A DNA stretch of 64,000 bases from Arsenophonus sp052174455 (GCA_052174455.1 JBQMRP010000030.1:169020-233019), one strand, 5' to 3'. Shown: positions 33,250 to 44,060, counted from the stretch's first letter. Translations and numbers: made by a program. Notes: a model not told the origin generated them from the sequence alone.

Positions 33250-36078
33250 ATGCACAATTCCGTAATGAAGGAGTGGCTAGATTCAAGTTTTTTAGCTGAT
33301 CTAAATCAGTCTTATATCGAAAAGATTTATGAAGATTATTTAATTAACCCTAATTCCGTTAATGTGGTCTGGCGAGACTTTTTTAATAAACTACCAGGTA
33401 CAAACTTCAATGATGAATGCACTTATTCTCAAACACGTGAATATTTTTGTTCCTTATCGAAGGATTCTACACGTTATCAAATTTCAGTTAGTGATCCATT
33501 TTTAGATGCGAAGCAAGTTAAAGTTCTCCAACTGATAAATGCATTTCGTTTTAAAGGATATCAAAATGCTAATCTTGATCCATTAGAGTTATGGAAACAA
33601 GAAATGCTTCCAGATTTAGATCCTGCATTTTATGATTTAACTGCTGCTGATTTTGAAAAAAACTTTAATGTTGGTTCTTTTGATATTAACCAGGAAACAA
33701 TGAAATTAAGTGAACTGTATACTGCATTGAAACGTATTTATTGCGCTTCAATTGGTACAGAATACATGCATATTACCAATTCTGAAGAGAAACATTGGAT
33801 CCAACAGCGCCTAGAACTGGTAACGCCGGTTAATGAACAATTTAGCAAACAAGAAAAGATTCGGTTCTTATTAGAATTAACTGCTGCTGAAGGATTAGAG
33901 TACTATCTTGGGGCAAAATTTCCTGGAACAAAACGTTTTTCTCTAGAAGGGGGCGATTCTCTCATTCCGATGTTAAATGATTTAATCCGTTATGCAGGCA
34001 AACAGAATACGCATGAAGTCGTATTGGGAATGGCTCACCGTGGACGATTAAATGTTCTAATTAACATTTTAGGTAAGAAACCAAAAGATCTGTTTAATGA
34101 GTTTTCTGGTAAACATAAAGATCATTTAGGTACTGGTGATGTTAAATATCATCAGGGTTTTTCTTCTAATTTTAAAACAGAAGGTGCTTTAGTTCATTTA
34201 GCTTTAGCTTTTAATCCATCACATTTAGAAATAGTTAATCCAGTAGTAATTGGTTCTGTTCGTGCTCGTCGTGATCGTTTAAATGAAGGTAGTAGTAATA
34301 TAGTGTTACCTATTACTATCCATGGTGATGCAGCAGTAATAGGACAGGGAGTTGTTCAGGAAATGTTGAATATGTCTCAGACACGTGGTTATGAGGTTGG
34401 TGCTACAGTGCGGATCGTAGTTAATAACCAGATAGGTTTTACCACATCAAATCCTAAAGATATGCGTTCAACACAATATTGCACTGATATTATGAAAATG
34501 GTGCAAGCACCTATTTTTCATGTTAATGCTGATGATCCAGAAGCGGTTGTTTTTGTTACTCGACTGGCATTAGATTTTCGTAATAAATTTAAACGTGATG
34601 TAGTTATTGATTTAGTTTGTTATCGTCGCCATGGTCATAATGAAGTGGATGACCCGAGTGCTACACAGCCAATTATGTATCAAAAAATAAAAAAACATGC
34701 TACACCGCGTAAAATTTATGCGGATAAATTGATAGCGGAAAAAATAGTTACTAGCAATGAAGTAACAAAAATGGTTAATCTTTATCGTGATAAATTAGAT
34801 CACGGTGATTGTGTTGTTAATGAATGGCGACCAATGGAAACTAACTATTCAGTTTGGAAATCTTATTTAAATCATGAGTGGAATGATTGTTACCCTACTA
34901 AAGTTAAAAAAAAACGACTACAAGATTTAGCTAAACGGTCAAGTACTATTCCTGCAGAAATTGTCATGCATCCTCGAGTTAAAAAAATTTACAGTGATCG
35001 CCTAGCAATGGCAAATGGTAAAAAATTATTTGATTGGGGAGCAGCAGAAACTTTAGCTTATGCAACATTAGTTGATGAAGGGATACAGGTCCGTTTATCA
35101 GGTGAAGATGCAGGCCGAGGTACTTTTTTCCATCGTCATGCGGTTATTCATAACCAAGCTAATGGTTCAGTTTATGTCCCTCTGGCTAATATACGTAAAA
35201 ATCAAGGAATCTTTGATGTTTGGGATTCCGTTTTATCTGAAGAAGCGGTACTTGCTTTTGAATATGGTTATGCATCAGCCGAGCCACGAGTTTTGACTAT
35301 TTGGGAAGCCCAATTTGGTGATTTTGCTAATGTGGCGCAAGTGGTTATTGATCAGTTTATTAGTTCTGGTGAACAGAAATGGGGACGTATGTGTGGATTA
35401 GTTATGCTATTACCCCATGGTTATGAGGGACAAGGCCCAGAGCACTCCTCTGCCCGTTTAGAGCGTTATTTACAATTGTGTGCGGAACAAAATATGCAAG
35501 TCTGTATTCCGTCTACTCCAGCTCAGATTTATCATATGCTCCGTCGCCAGATATTGTGTAATATGCGACGTCCATTGATTGTTATGTCACCAAAGTCATT
35601 ACTGCGTCATCCTCTTGTGGTTTCTAGTTTGGATGAGTTAGCTAATAGTGAATTCCAGCTTGTAATTAGTGAAGTTGATCCAATAGATCCTAAAAAAATC
35701 AAACGTGTCGTTTTATGTTCAGGTAAAGTTTATTATGATCTACTAGATCAACGTCGCGAAAACAAACAAAAAAATCTTGCTATTATTCGTATTGAACAAT
35801 TATATCCATTTCCTCATAAAGTTTTAGAAACTACGCTGAAGCCTTATGCACATGTTCGTGACTTTGTTTGGTGTCAAGAGGAACCTCTTAATCAGGGAGC
35901 ATGGTACTGTAGTCAGCATAATATTCGAGATGCAATTCCAAAAGGTTCATTATTAAGCTATGCGGGGCGCCCTGCATCTGCTTCACCTGCCGTAGGCTAC
36001 GCGTCTGTTCATCAAGAACAGCAAAAAATATTGGTTGATGATGCACTAAAAATAAATAAATTAAAGGATAGAAAATGA
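33250..36078 (+). CDS. sucA: 2-oxoglutarate dehydrogenase E1 component
   Basis: SucA is the thiamine-diphosphate-dependent decarboxylase that takes 2-oxoglutarate and passes the succinyl group to the lipoyl arm of SucB. The 942-residue product is close to the E. coli length (933) and aligns throughout. The ThDP/Mg site is intact: HGDAAVIGQGVVQE (His358, Gly359, Asp360) and VVNNQIGFTT (Asn392). The LGMAHRGRLNVL, YRRHGHNEVDDPSATQP and PHGYEGQGPEHSSARLERYL blocks are also intact. The ATG at 33250 has GGGA six bases upstream. The stop TGA overlaps the sucB ATG by four bases (ATGA), which suggests coupled translation. Its E3 partner (Lpd) is not in the window. It is the largest live gene here and shows no lesions. 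Confidence 0.98.
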   Translation: MHNSVMKEWLDSSFLADLNQSYIEKIYEDYLINPNSVNVVWRDFFNKLPGTNFNDECTYSQTREYFCSLSKDSTRYQISVSDPFLDAKQVKVLQLINAFRFKGYQNANLDPLELWKQEMLPDLDPAFYDLTAADFEKNFNVGSFDINQETMKLSELYTALKRIYCASIGTEYMHITNSEEKHWIQQRLELVTPVNEQFSKQEKIRFLLELTAAEGLEYYLGAKFPGTKRFSLEGGDSLIPMLNDLIRYAGKQNTHEVVLGMAHRGRLNVLINILGKKPKDLFNEFSGKHKDHLGTGDVKYHQGFSSNFKTEGALVHLALAFNPSHLEIVNPVVIGSVRARRDRLNEGSSNIVLPITIHGDAAVIGQGVVQEMLNMSQTRGYEVGATVRIVVNNQIGFTTSNPKDMRSTQYCTDIMKMVQAPIFHVNADDPEAVVFVTRLALDFRNKFKRDVVIDLVCYRRHGHNEVDDPSATQPIMYQKIKKHATPRKIYADKLIAEKIVTSNEVTKMVNLYRDKLDHGDCVVNEWRPMETNYSVWKSYLNHEWNDCYPTKVKKKRLQDLAKRSSTIPAEIVMHPRVKKIYSDRLAMANGKKLFDWGAAETLAYATLVDEGIQVRLSGEDAGRGTFFHRHAVIHNQANGSVYVPLANIRKNQGIFDVWDSVLSEEAVLAFEYGYASAEPRVLTIWEAQFGDFANVAQVVIDQFISSGEQKWGRMCGLVMLLPHGYEGQGPEHSSARLERYLQLCAEQNMQVCIPSTPAQIYHMLRRQILCNMRRPLIVMSPKSLLRHPLVVSSLDELANSEFQLVISEVDPIDPKKIKRVVLCSGKVYYDLLDQRRENKQKNLAIIRIEQLYPFPHKVLETTLKPYAHVRDFVWCQEEPLNQGAWYCSQHNIRDAIPKGSLLSYAGRPASASPAVGYASVHQEQQKILVDDALKINKLKDRK

Positions 36079-37304
36079 GTAGAAAAGAAATTTTTGTTCC
36101 TGATCTTCCTGAATCTGTTGCAGATGCTACAGTTGTAATTTGGCACAAGAAGCCAGGTGATAAAGTAGAGCGTGATGAAGTATTAGTAGAAATTGAAACA
36201 GATAAAGTTATACTCGAAGTACCAGCAACAGATTCAGGTGTCTTAGAATCAATTTTGGAAGAAGAGGGATCTACTGTTTTATCTAAACAATTATTAGGTC
36301 GCCTATATCTTAGTAAGAGTATCGTAATTCCGACTGAGGTAAAAGAAACTACAGAGTCAGTAGCAGCTAAATCTCAGACTACTAGTCTTAATAAAAAGAG
36401 TAATAATATACTAACATCTGCTGCCCGTCGTTTAATTGAAGAACATGACTTAAATCCAGACAATATTAAAAGTAGTGATGCAGAAGGGTGTATAACACTT
36501 TATGATATTGAAAAATATATTAAAAATCAATCAATAGCAAGAGAAAATATAGAAATTAAGCAACAGAGTGACATCTCTACAACGATATCATTAACATCTT
36601 CTCATCGAAGAGAAAAACGTATACCAATGACGCGTTTACGTAAATGTATTGCGGAACGTTTATTGGAAGTAAAAAATAGTACTACCATGTTGACTACCTT
36701 TAATGAAGTTAATATGAAGCCTGTTTTTGATTTGCGAAAATATTATGGTAAAAGTTTTGAAAATCGACATGGTGTGCACTTGGGTTTTATGTCTTTTTAT
36801 GTAAAAGCAGTTGTTGAAGCTTTAAAGCGTTATCCTGAAGTGAATGCATCGATTGATGGTTCAGATGTGATTTATCATAGTTATTTTGATATTAGTATCG
36901 CTGTTTCCATACCTAGAGGTTTAGTCACCCCAGTATTACGTGATGTAGATACCCTTAGTATGGCTGAAATTGAAAATTGTATTAAAAAGTTAGCAGTTAA
37001 GGGACGTGACGGTAAATTAACGATTAAAGAATTGACAGGTGGAAACTTCACTATTACTAACGGTGGGATTTTTGGCTCTTTAATGTCAACTCCAATTATT
37101 AATCCTCCGCAAAGTGCAATTTTAGGTATACATGCTATAAAAGATAGGCCGATGGCGGTTGATGGTAAAATAAAAATTTTACCAATGATGTATTTAGCAC
37201 TGTCTTATGATCACCGTTTAATTGATGGACGTGAGTCGGTTAGATTTTTAGTTGCAATAAAAGATATGTTGGAAGATCCAGTTCGTTTGTTGTTAGATGT
37301 TTAG
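36075..37304 (+). CDS. sucB: Dihydrolipoyl succinyltransferase, E2 of 2-oxoglutarate dehydrogenase
   Basis: SucB forms the core of the 2-oxoglutarate dehydrogenase complex and transfers succinyl groups to CoA. 409 residues against about 405 in E. coli. The order is an N-terminal lipoyl domain (about 1-78) with the lipoylated Lys44 in EIETDKVILEVPA, then a Ser/Thr/Lys-rich linker. A peripheral-subunit-binding domain follows around residues 113-150 (SAARRLIEEHDLNPDNIKSS), then the catalytic domain from about 180. The catalytic His380 and Asp384 are in SYDHRLIDGRES. The four-base overlap with sucA and the shared direction make a sucAB transcription unit. No lesions seen. Confidence 0.98.
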   Translation: MSRKEIFVPDLPESVADATVVIWHKKPGDKVERDEVLVEIETDKVILEVPATDSGVLESILEEEGSTVLSKQLLGRLYLSKSIVIPTEVKETTESVAAKSQTTSLNKKSNNILTSAARRLIEEHDLNPDNIKSSDAEGCITLYDIEKYIKNQSIARENIEIKQQSDISTTISLTSSHRREKRIPMTRLRKCIAERLLEVKNSTTMLTTFNEVNMKPVFDLRKYYGKSFENRHGVHLGFMSFYVKAVVEALKRYPEVNASIDGSDVIYHSYFDISIAVSIPRGLVTPVLRDVDTLSMAEIENCIKKLAVKGRDGKLTIKELTGGNFTITNGGIFGSLMSTPIINPPQSAILGIHAIKDRPMAVDGKIKILPMMYLALSYDHRLIDGRESVRFLVAIKDMLEDPVRLLLDV

Positions 37305-37362
37305 ATAACCAATCTGTAGTGAAGTTATTTATTCAGTTTAGAATAAAAGTTGATTAATTTTA

Positions 37363-37390
37363 TTGACAAATGTTTAAATAAAAATATATA
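37363..37390 (+). promoter_or_regulatory. Strong candidate promoter for sucCD
   Basis: A consensus TTGACA (37363-37368) and TATATA (37385-37390) are 16 bases apart in the 131-base gap between sucB and sucC, about 45 bases before the sucC start. This would let sucCD be transcribed independently of sucAB. Confidence 0.55.
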
Positions 37391-37435
37391 GAGACTTGTT
37401 ATATCCTTGTCAGGTTAAATTATGGATAGAACATT

Positions 37436-38602
37436 ATGAACTTACATGAATATCAAGTAAAACAGCTATTTACTCGATATGGTTTGCCAGTGCCGACAGG
37501 TTATGTTTGTAAAACAGTTAAAAAGGCAGAAGATGCTATCGTAAAATTGGGTACTAGTCCTTGGGTTGTGAAGTGTCAGGTGCATGCTGGTGGCCGAGGT
37601 AAATCAGGTGGTGTAAAAGTTGTTAATAATCGAGATGAAGTCCGACTATTTGCTGAAAATTGGTTAGGAAAACGCTTAGTGACTTACCAAACTGACGCAT
37701 ATGGACAGCCTGTTAATCAAATTTTAGTAGAAGCAGTAACGGATATTCATAAAGAACTTTATTTAGGTGTGGTAATAGATCGTGCTATTTGTCGAATTGT
37801 CTTTATTGCTTCGATTAAAGGTGGGGTTGAAATTGAAAAAGTTGCAGAACAAACACCGAAGCTTATTCATAAAACTATCATTGATCCTTTAACGGGTCCT
37901 ATGCCTTATCAAGGACGTGAGCTTGCTTTTAAATTATGTTTGAGCGGTAAACAAGTTGAACAGTTTACTAAAATATTTATTGGGTTAGCAAAAATTTTTC
38001 TCGAGCATGATCTGGTTTTAATTGAGATTAATCCTCTCGTCATCACTAAACAAGGGAATTTAATCTGTCTAGATGGAAAGCTTAGTATTGATAGCAATGC
38101 ACTATACCGCCAAGTAAAATTACAAAAGATGCGTGATATTTCTCAGGAAGATCCTCGTGAAGCTTATGCATTAGAATGGAAATTAAACTATATTGCTTTA
38201 GATGGGAATATAGGTTGTATGGTTAATGGCGCTGGTTTAGCCATGGGAACTATGGATATAGTGAAGTTATACGGCGGATCTCCAGCTAATTTTCTTGATG
38301 TCGGTGGTGGTGCGACTAAGGAACGTATAATAGAAGGATTTAAAATTATTTTATTTGATAAAAATGTTAGAGCTGTTTTGGTTAATATTTTTGGCGGCAT
38401 TGTTCGCTGTGATTTGATTTCTGATGCTATCATTGAATCAGTTAAAGAAATTGAAGGAAAAGTTCCGGTTATCATTCGTCTTGAAGGCAATAATGCTAAG
38501 CTAGGTGCGCAAAAGTTAGCAGCTAGCAATCTAAAGATCATTGTTGCAACCAGTTTGACTGATGCGGTAGAAAAAGCAGTAGCAGCAGCAGAGCTGAAAT
38601 AA
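37436..38602 (+). CDS. sucC: Succinyl-CoA synthetase beta subunit
   Basis: With SucD it converts succinyl-CoA, phosphate and nucleoside diphosphate to succinate, CoA and nucleoside triphosphate, a substrate-level phosphorylation. The 388-residue product has exactly the E. coli length. The ATP-grasp start MNLHEYQVKQLFTRYGLPVP, the nucleotide-binding CQVHAGGRGKSGGVK loop, LIEINPLV, and the C-terminal GGGATKERIIEGFK and NIFGGIVRCD blocks are intact. Three bases separate it from sucD, so the two are certainly co-transcribed. No lesions. Confidence 0.98.
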   Translation: MNLHEYQVKQLFTRYGLPVPTGYVCKTVKKAEDAIVKLGTSPWVVKCQVHAGGRGKSGGVKVVNNRDEVRLFAENWLGKRLVTYQTDAYGQPVNQILVEAVTDIHKELYLGVVIDRAICRIVFIASIKGGVEIEKVAEQTPKLIHKTIIDPLTGPMPYQGRELAFKLCLSGKQVEQFTKIFIGLAKIFLEHDLVLIEINPLVITKQGNLICLDGKLSIDSNALYRQVKLQKMRDISQEDPREAYALEWKLNYIALDGNIGCMVNGAGLAMGTMDIVKLYGGSPANFLDVGGGATKERIIEGFKIILFDKNVRAVLVNIFGGIVRCDLISDAIIESVKEIEGKVPVIIRLEGNNAKLGAQKLAASNLKIIVATSLTDAVEKAVAAAELK

Positions 38603-38605
38603 ATA

Positions 38606-39481
38606 ATGTCAATTTTAATTGATAAAAATACTAAAGTTATTTGCCAAGGATTTACAGGTAGTCAAGGGACTTTTCATTCAAAGCAGGCAATTGCTTATGG
38701 AACAAAAATAGTCGGCGGTATAACACCAGGTAAAGGTGGAACAATACATTTAGGATTACCTGTTTTTAACACAGTACGCGAAGCAGTAAAAGTAACAGGT
38801 GCAACTACATCTGTAATTTATGTTCCTGCTCGTTTCTGTAAAGATTCGATCCTTGAAGCGATCAATAGTGATATTAAACTGATTATTACCATTACAGAAG
38901 GGATCCCTATCTTAGATATGCTAACAGTGAAAGCAAAGTTAGATGAAACTTTGGTAAGAATGATAGGGCCAAACTGTCCTGGTATTATTACACCGGGTGA
39001 ATGTAAGATTGGTATCCAACCTGGACATATTCATAAACCGGGTAAAGTCGGTATTGTATCACGCTCTGGTACATTAACTTATGAAGCTGTTAAGCAGATA
39101 ACTGATACAGGATTAGGGCAATCTACTTGTGTAGGTATTGGTGGTGATCCTATTCTAGGATTAAATTTTATTGATATAATAAAACTATTTCAGGCAGATC
39201 CTAAAACTGAAGCTATCGTTATGATTGGTGAAATTGGTGGTACAGCGGAAGAAGAAGCAGCTGCTTATATTAAACAACATATAACAAAACCGGTTGTTGC
39301 TTATATTGCTGGTATAACAGCACCAAAAGGTAAGTGTATGGGGCATGCTGGTGCGATTATTTCTAGTGGAAAAGGTACCGCAATTGAAAAATTTTCTGCT
39401 TTGGAAACGGTAGGTGTAAAAACTGTTCGTAGCTTAGATTCGATTGGTGAAGCTGTTAAAAAATTAGTGGCTAATAAATAA
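38606..39481 (+). CDS. sucD: Succinyl-CoA synthetase alpha subunit
   Basis: SucD binds CoA and carries the phosphohistidine intermediate. 291 residues (E. coli 289). The CoA-binding N-terminal Rossmann domain shows CQGFTGSQGTFHSKQAI and IYVPARFCKDSILEA. The phosphorylated His is His247 in KCMGHAGAIISSGKGTA, and the EIGGTAEEEAAAYI block is intact. In E. coli the second of these blocks reads VPAPFCKDS; here Pro is Arg. It is the last gene of the suc cluster and is followed by a stem-loop. Confidence 0.98.
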   Translation: MSILIDKNTKVICQGFTGSQGTFHSKQAIAYGTKIVGGITPGKGGTIHLGLPVFNTVREAVKVTGATTSVIYVPARFCKDSILEAINSDIKLIITITEGIPILDMLTVKAKLDETLVRMIGPNCPGIITPGECKIGIQPGHIHKPGKVGIVSRSGTLTYEAVKQITDTGLGQSTCVGIGGDPILGLNFIDIIKLFQADPKTEAIVMIGEIGGTAEEEAAAYIKQHITKPVVAYIAGITAPKGKCMGHAGAIISSGKGTAIEKFSALETVGVKTVRSLDSIGEAVKKLVANK

Positions 39482-39486
39482 CCTGG

Positions 39487-39508
39487 CTTATACTATGATT
39501 AGTATAAG
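39487..39508 (+). terminator. Stem-loop after sucD, probable terminator
   Basis: CTTATACTA and TAGTATAAG pair perfectly across a TGAT loop, six bases after the sucD stop, followed by TTATTTAT. The stem is AT-rich, so it may be a weak terminator. Confidence 0.5.
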
Positions 39509-39644
39509 TTATTTATAGATATTGGCATTTTATCTTTAAGTCGTGAATATTATTATTTATACTTACTTTCTAAAATTAGAAGGTTTTATTTTAATTAAAA
39601 ATATTATTAATAGTTATATTTATTTTTAGTATATAGGTTTTTCG

Positions 39645-40150
39645 AAAATGCTGGCGTATTTTGCTGATTAATTTCCTGGAAAATTTCCAAAAATAGAAAA
39701 ATGATTACCATGAGAAAGTCTACCATAAAAGTATTCAAAAACTATATATTACCTATAATTCCTTTCATTAATTCATTCGTAATTCTGCCAGGTAGCTGAT
39801 AGCACCGGTTGTTAACGGTTAATCTCAAAGTGATGCTGCGATGAGCTGCTAAACGTCGTATTTTTGACAAACATATCTGCTGTTGTCCGTAACGGTTATT
39901 ATTTTCTACAGAGAGCTATACAGACGGGTATTGACGATGCCTATAATTAAAGTACCATAGGTCTCTGTGAGACCACAGCGGCAACGGAATATGCTTTACC
40001 AGCTACTTGCTATCGCCTTATCTACAACGTACAAAATTGTTGAAAAGATTCTAACATACCTATACCTGTGAGACATATCTAACTGTGATTTTCATAAAGC
40101 TCTAAGTTTTCTTTATGAGAAAGTATAAGATATCTTATCTGCCAGTACTA
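39645..40150 (+). mobile_element. IS256-family 5' fragment
   Basis: A plus-strand 5' part aligning with the starts of the copies at 27005 and 47158 (the GATGCTGCGATGAGCTGC and GACCACAGCGGCAACGGAAT regions among others). It stops at about 40150, where an opposite-strand full copy begins, so the second copy appears to have inserted into or recombined with this one. Confidence 0.7.
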
Positions 40151-40169
40151 CCATGAGCAGAAGAGTTAT

Positions 40170-41525
40170 TAGAAAATCTGGTGTATAGTGATCAGGCTAT
40201 ATTCACTTTTAATGCTTCATAAACCTGTTCTCTATTTTTAATTGGTGTTTGTTTACCACTAGAGTCAGCAGGCTAAATCCCTTTAGCAACTTAAATAGTA
40301 TTGAAAGAGTTCTTTTCCCAAGCACTGTGCTTTGAGCATTAGTTTTGTATCCTCATACTGTTAAAAACCCAACTGAATTGGATTCGTTTTTCTTAATTGA
40401 CATTCGATAGGCTAACGGAAAATCATAGAATGCCAACCATTCTTTTCGCTCTTTCTCTAGTTTTCATCGCTCCAGGATAGTATTTCGATAAAACTTTTTC
40501 AACAAAAAATAAAAGACTTTTTTGTGGGTCCCCCCATAGCTATCTGCTAGTTAAGATTCCTGCAGCTAAGCCTTAATTCAGTTGTATGCTTTTTTGGAAT
40601 GAAGCTTAACATATCAGTTATTTTATGTACCTAACAATGTTAGTGCTTCGGCGCCCAGAAATATTTTTGCCATTGCATTCAAAACTAAGGGCATCTACTC
40701 TCATAGTAAGCCGTGTAGCCTGGTAGATAAGGTTAAGCTCTACTCTCGTAAGCCTATTAGAAGCTTGACTACAAGTGTTCGCTTCTGACTCTTGATAAGC
40801 ATCTTTGACCGTACAATATCCTTATATTCATGCACACTGCCGCCGATATGACAGCAGATAAGCATTTATTTACCTATATAGAACAGCATATTTTATTGCC
40901 CAAGAAAAACATAACTCGTATCGTTTGAATCATGCTGTAGATATAATTCATTTATCTATTTACTTTTCAATCCATTTTTGTTTCAGTCTACTGATGGTAC
41001 TAAGCACAAGAAGCATGCGCTTTTCACCAAGAATTGTCATAGAGCTTTGTAAAAATCATCACTGGATATGCGCAGGTAGAGACATGATAATAATTCTTCA
41101 ACGTTTTATACCATTCGAATAAGGTGGCAGCAATAATCTATTGAAGTATATTCCATTGCCGTTGCAATCCTGACCTTAAGAACTTTAGTTTCAACATCCA
41201 CAATAGCAGCGAATATAATTCGCTGTGATAAATAACTGTTATGGTCGATGGCATGTGTTCCTCCTGCCGATAAGGCGAGCTTGAGAATATTATCGCAGAA
41301 TAACTTCGAGATCCGCCTCAACAGCTCTGCCTATCAGCTGCTTTGAGACCATTACGAATAAGTTCATACGATGATATCTGGTTTTGCAGATATCTGTAGA
41401 GTAGAACTTTTATGATGCATCATCTCTCTGTTGCTGAAGTAACTGATGAAATCAATTAGGTAGTAGGATACGCCAGCATCTCTAAAATCACATATATCAG
41501 AAATGAGCATAACTCTATCAATTAA
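40170..41525 (-). mobile_element. IS256-family relic, full length
   Basis: The left end AAATCTGGTGTATAGTGATC and right end CACATATATCAGAAATGAGC carry the terminal motifs. The interior aligns with the other minus-strand copies. It abuts the 5' fragment at 39645-40150 in opposite orientation. The transposase is broken by stops and shifts. Confidence 0.8.
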
Positions 41526-41850
41526 AGTTAATTTTTATTTAAACAGAAATGAAAAGAAAAGATTTGATAAGACTAAAAGTTTTTAAGATTATATATCAAT
41601 CGATAAATAACTATTATTAAATTTAGCATATTAAATATGTTAATTATCTATTAAAATTAATAGATTAATTATGCTTATGGCTTTTTAAATAGCAGTAAAT
41701 AAAGTCCTGAAATGGGTTTATTTAAACTACTTATTCACCATTCTATTAGAATGGTTAAAAATTTTATTAGCTAAATATTTTTTTATTTTGAGTAAAAATT
41801 TTCATTATAGCATAAAGTTAGATTGTTACTAAATAATTATAAAAAGAGGA
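41526..41850. other. AT-rich DNA, nothing recognised
   Basis: No frame or relic is visible between the IS256 copy and the AsmA-like relic. Confidence 0.5.
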
Positions 41851-41854
41851 CATC

Positions 41855-43470
41855 CAGTACGTTGGTTAAAAATCTAATTATTACTCTTCTTGTGCTGTTA
41901 TATTATTTATCTAATCATATAATTCAGTGAGGAGTAAAACAGATAAGTCACTTATTTAATAAGTATACCCAATATAATATAAAATAGCTATTATCACTCA
42001 CCATCAATCTAGGTATATCAGGCGAGATTATATTACAAGGTGTTGCTATTTTTAATAAAAATAGATTTAAGTTAAATACCAAACAGGTTGCTTTTTAATG
42101 GTGGTTCCAAGAAATACTTTCAGGCTTATGGTTAAATCGGTTGGTTGTTACTGAATGCGAGTTAATAATACCATTTTCTCATCAAACTTTTCTTTTAATA
42201 GCAAAATATTGCAACTAGAAAACATAAATGTTAGTTATCGAATCAACAGTGTTGGGTTGTTAGAAAGCAATATAACGGATGGAATATTGCTATGGGAACA
42301 AACTGCTTATAACCGATTCAGAGATGTAAATTTTAATTTACTACTGACAGTTTGAAATCAATAATATTCCACTTAATAATGCTACTAACAAAAAGAAATC
42401 TATAAACCTAATTCCTTTTTCATTAACGAACTACCGCTTATCTCAATAACAGGGTTATTTAATGTTGGCCATATTCAATGCATCTGTCAACCCGTTACTG
42501 TGTGAAAATTAATGTTAACTAAAATGCTGACTAGCAATTTTCTTCATCACTTCTAAATTGATCAATAAATTACAAGATTTTAAAAAAAAAATTAGTATAA
42601 AAGAATTGAATTTAATTAATAACCTCTTACAAAAATAAGGTTTTTGTGCCATTACTGGTTTATCTAGTAAAGTGAATGAGATTGCGCTTTCTACTGGTAA
42701 TTGGAGCACTTTTAATAATTAAATTCAGTCTAAATGTTAATAAATTATTATATAAAAATTAATAAATTAGATAATTAATGACTGATATGATATTTACAAG
42801 TGATATTCTGTATTTTAACCATAAAATGGTTCTTATAGAGAAAGGTCTTTTAAACATTGAACCAGAAATAAATTAGCATGCTAAACAACAATCTATTAAT
42901 GTTATTAATGCTCAATTAATAGATAATTGGTTTATTTTTTAAAATATACATTACCAATTAACTGAATTTACTGGATATTATTAATTTTAAATTAATTAAT
43001 TCCTTAGTAAGGTAGGTCAAACGTTAATTTTTATTTTTATTTAATTAAATAAAAAACGGGATTATGGTAAGGAAAAGGGATCTTTACGGCGCGCAGTGGT
43101 ATCTAAATAAGATTATATTACGATAACTTTATATACAATTTTCTCTATATAACAATCATTTTTACGGTCCTAATCAATATTAATATCAAAAATAGCTTAG
43201 TAAAATTCGCCACTAATATTCAACAGTAGACTAAATTCTGTTGTTTTTTATTATCAGGTTATGAAATAAATATTGATTTAGTAATCAATTTTAAATAAAT
43301 ATGGATGGAAATTTACCCATGCAAACATTAGCAGATTTTAATTTTGCTTTAAAAGTAAATTTGTAATCAGCTAATTCCATTGCATAAACGTTAATAGGAG
43401 AGTTATTCTATTAAATCTTTAGTAAAGAAAAGAGTTTATTCTATAAATAAAAGTAAAATAATGGTAGAAA
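41855..43470 (+). pseudogene. Probable AsmA/YicH-family relic
   Basis: A plus-strand start region reads STLVKNLIITLLVLLYYLS, a single N-terminal membrane anchor. It is followed by GISGEIILQGVAIFNKNRFK, LNRLVVTECELIIPF, LQLENINVSYRINSVGLLES and GILLWEQTAYNRFRDVNFNL. The pattern of anchor plus repeated short beta-strands (LENV-F, LRLENG-L, LQL-DM) fits the AsmA-like envelope lipid-transport family and looks closest to YicH. Stops and shifts are frequent and the C-terminal two thirds are hard to follow. Family-level confidence is moderate; the exact member is uncertain. Confidence 0.4.
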
Positions 43471-43539
43471 GTAATAATTAAATATCATTTCTCTACCGCT
43501 GACAAAAAAGAGAAGAAAATTTTAATTGAATTCATTAGT

Positions 43540-44060
43540 TGTTAACTTGATCATTATGGTCAGCAGACCAGGCAGATTATTTCTGTTTTTTATTATTAGC
43601 TAATTTCATGTAAGTAGTACTAGTAAATAGTAAGGTATTAGTACTTTTATCATTACCAATATCGATATCTAATTCAATTTTGCTTAAAAGTCTCTAGCGA
43701 GTTTCTTGAGAATTACATATCTTACAAAGATCAGAGGCTGAATTTGCATGACTAACAATCGGTTTATAACAACGAATATGAGTATTAATCAAAGTAATAT
43801 TACTACTTCCAGCTGTCTTTCTTGTAGTAATAAAAGCATATTAATTTTTAACCGATTAAAGTGGATAGTGAAAGCTGACTATCAGAAAAAATGTTATGAT
43901 TAAGGTTTTTTTTATTTCTATTTTCATACATACTGGTGATAGGAACTCTACTGATATATTGCATTATTTTTATTCTAATCTTTTTACTTAATTGAATTTT
44001 AGATACCAATTTTTGGTAATTAATTACACCAATCAGCGCTTTACGGAAAATTTTATCCAT
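43540..44060 (-). pseudogene. Unrecognised minus-strand gene relic
   Basis: From an ATG at 44058-44060 a 70-codon frame runs without interruption: MDKIFRKALIGVINYQKLVS, then IMQYISRVPITSMYENRNK and NHNIFSDSQLSLSTLIG before a stop. Further pieces continue to about 43540. It is rich in Lys, Ile and Ser and probably cytosolic. I do not recognise the family. Confidence 0.35.

Noticed and set aside
35072..35296. 74-codon plus-strand frame inside sucA
   Set aside because: An alternative frame of sucA; the sucA frame is clearly the coding one.
38188..38541. 117-codon minus-strand frame opposite sucC
   Set aside because: An antisense shadow of the conserved SucC C-terminal region.
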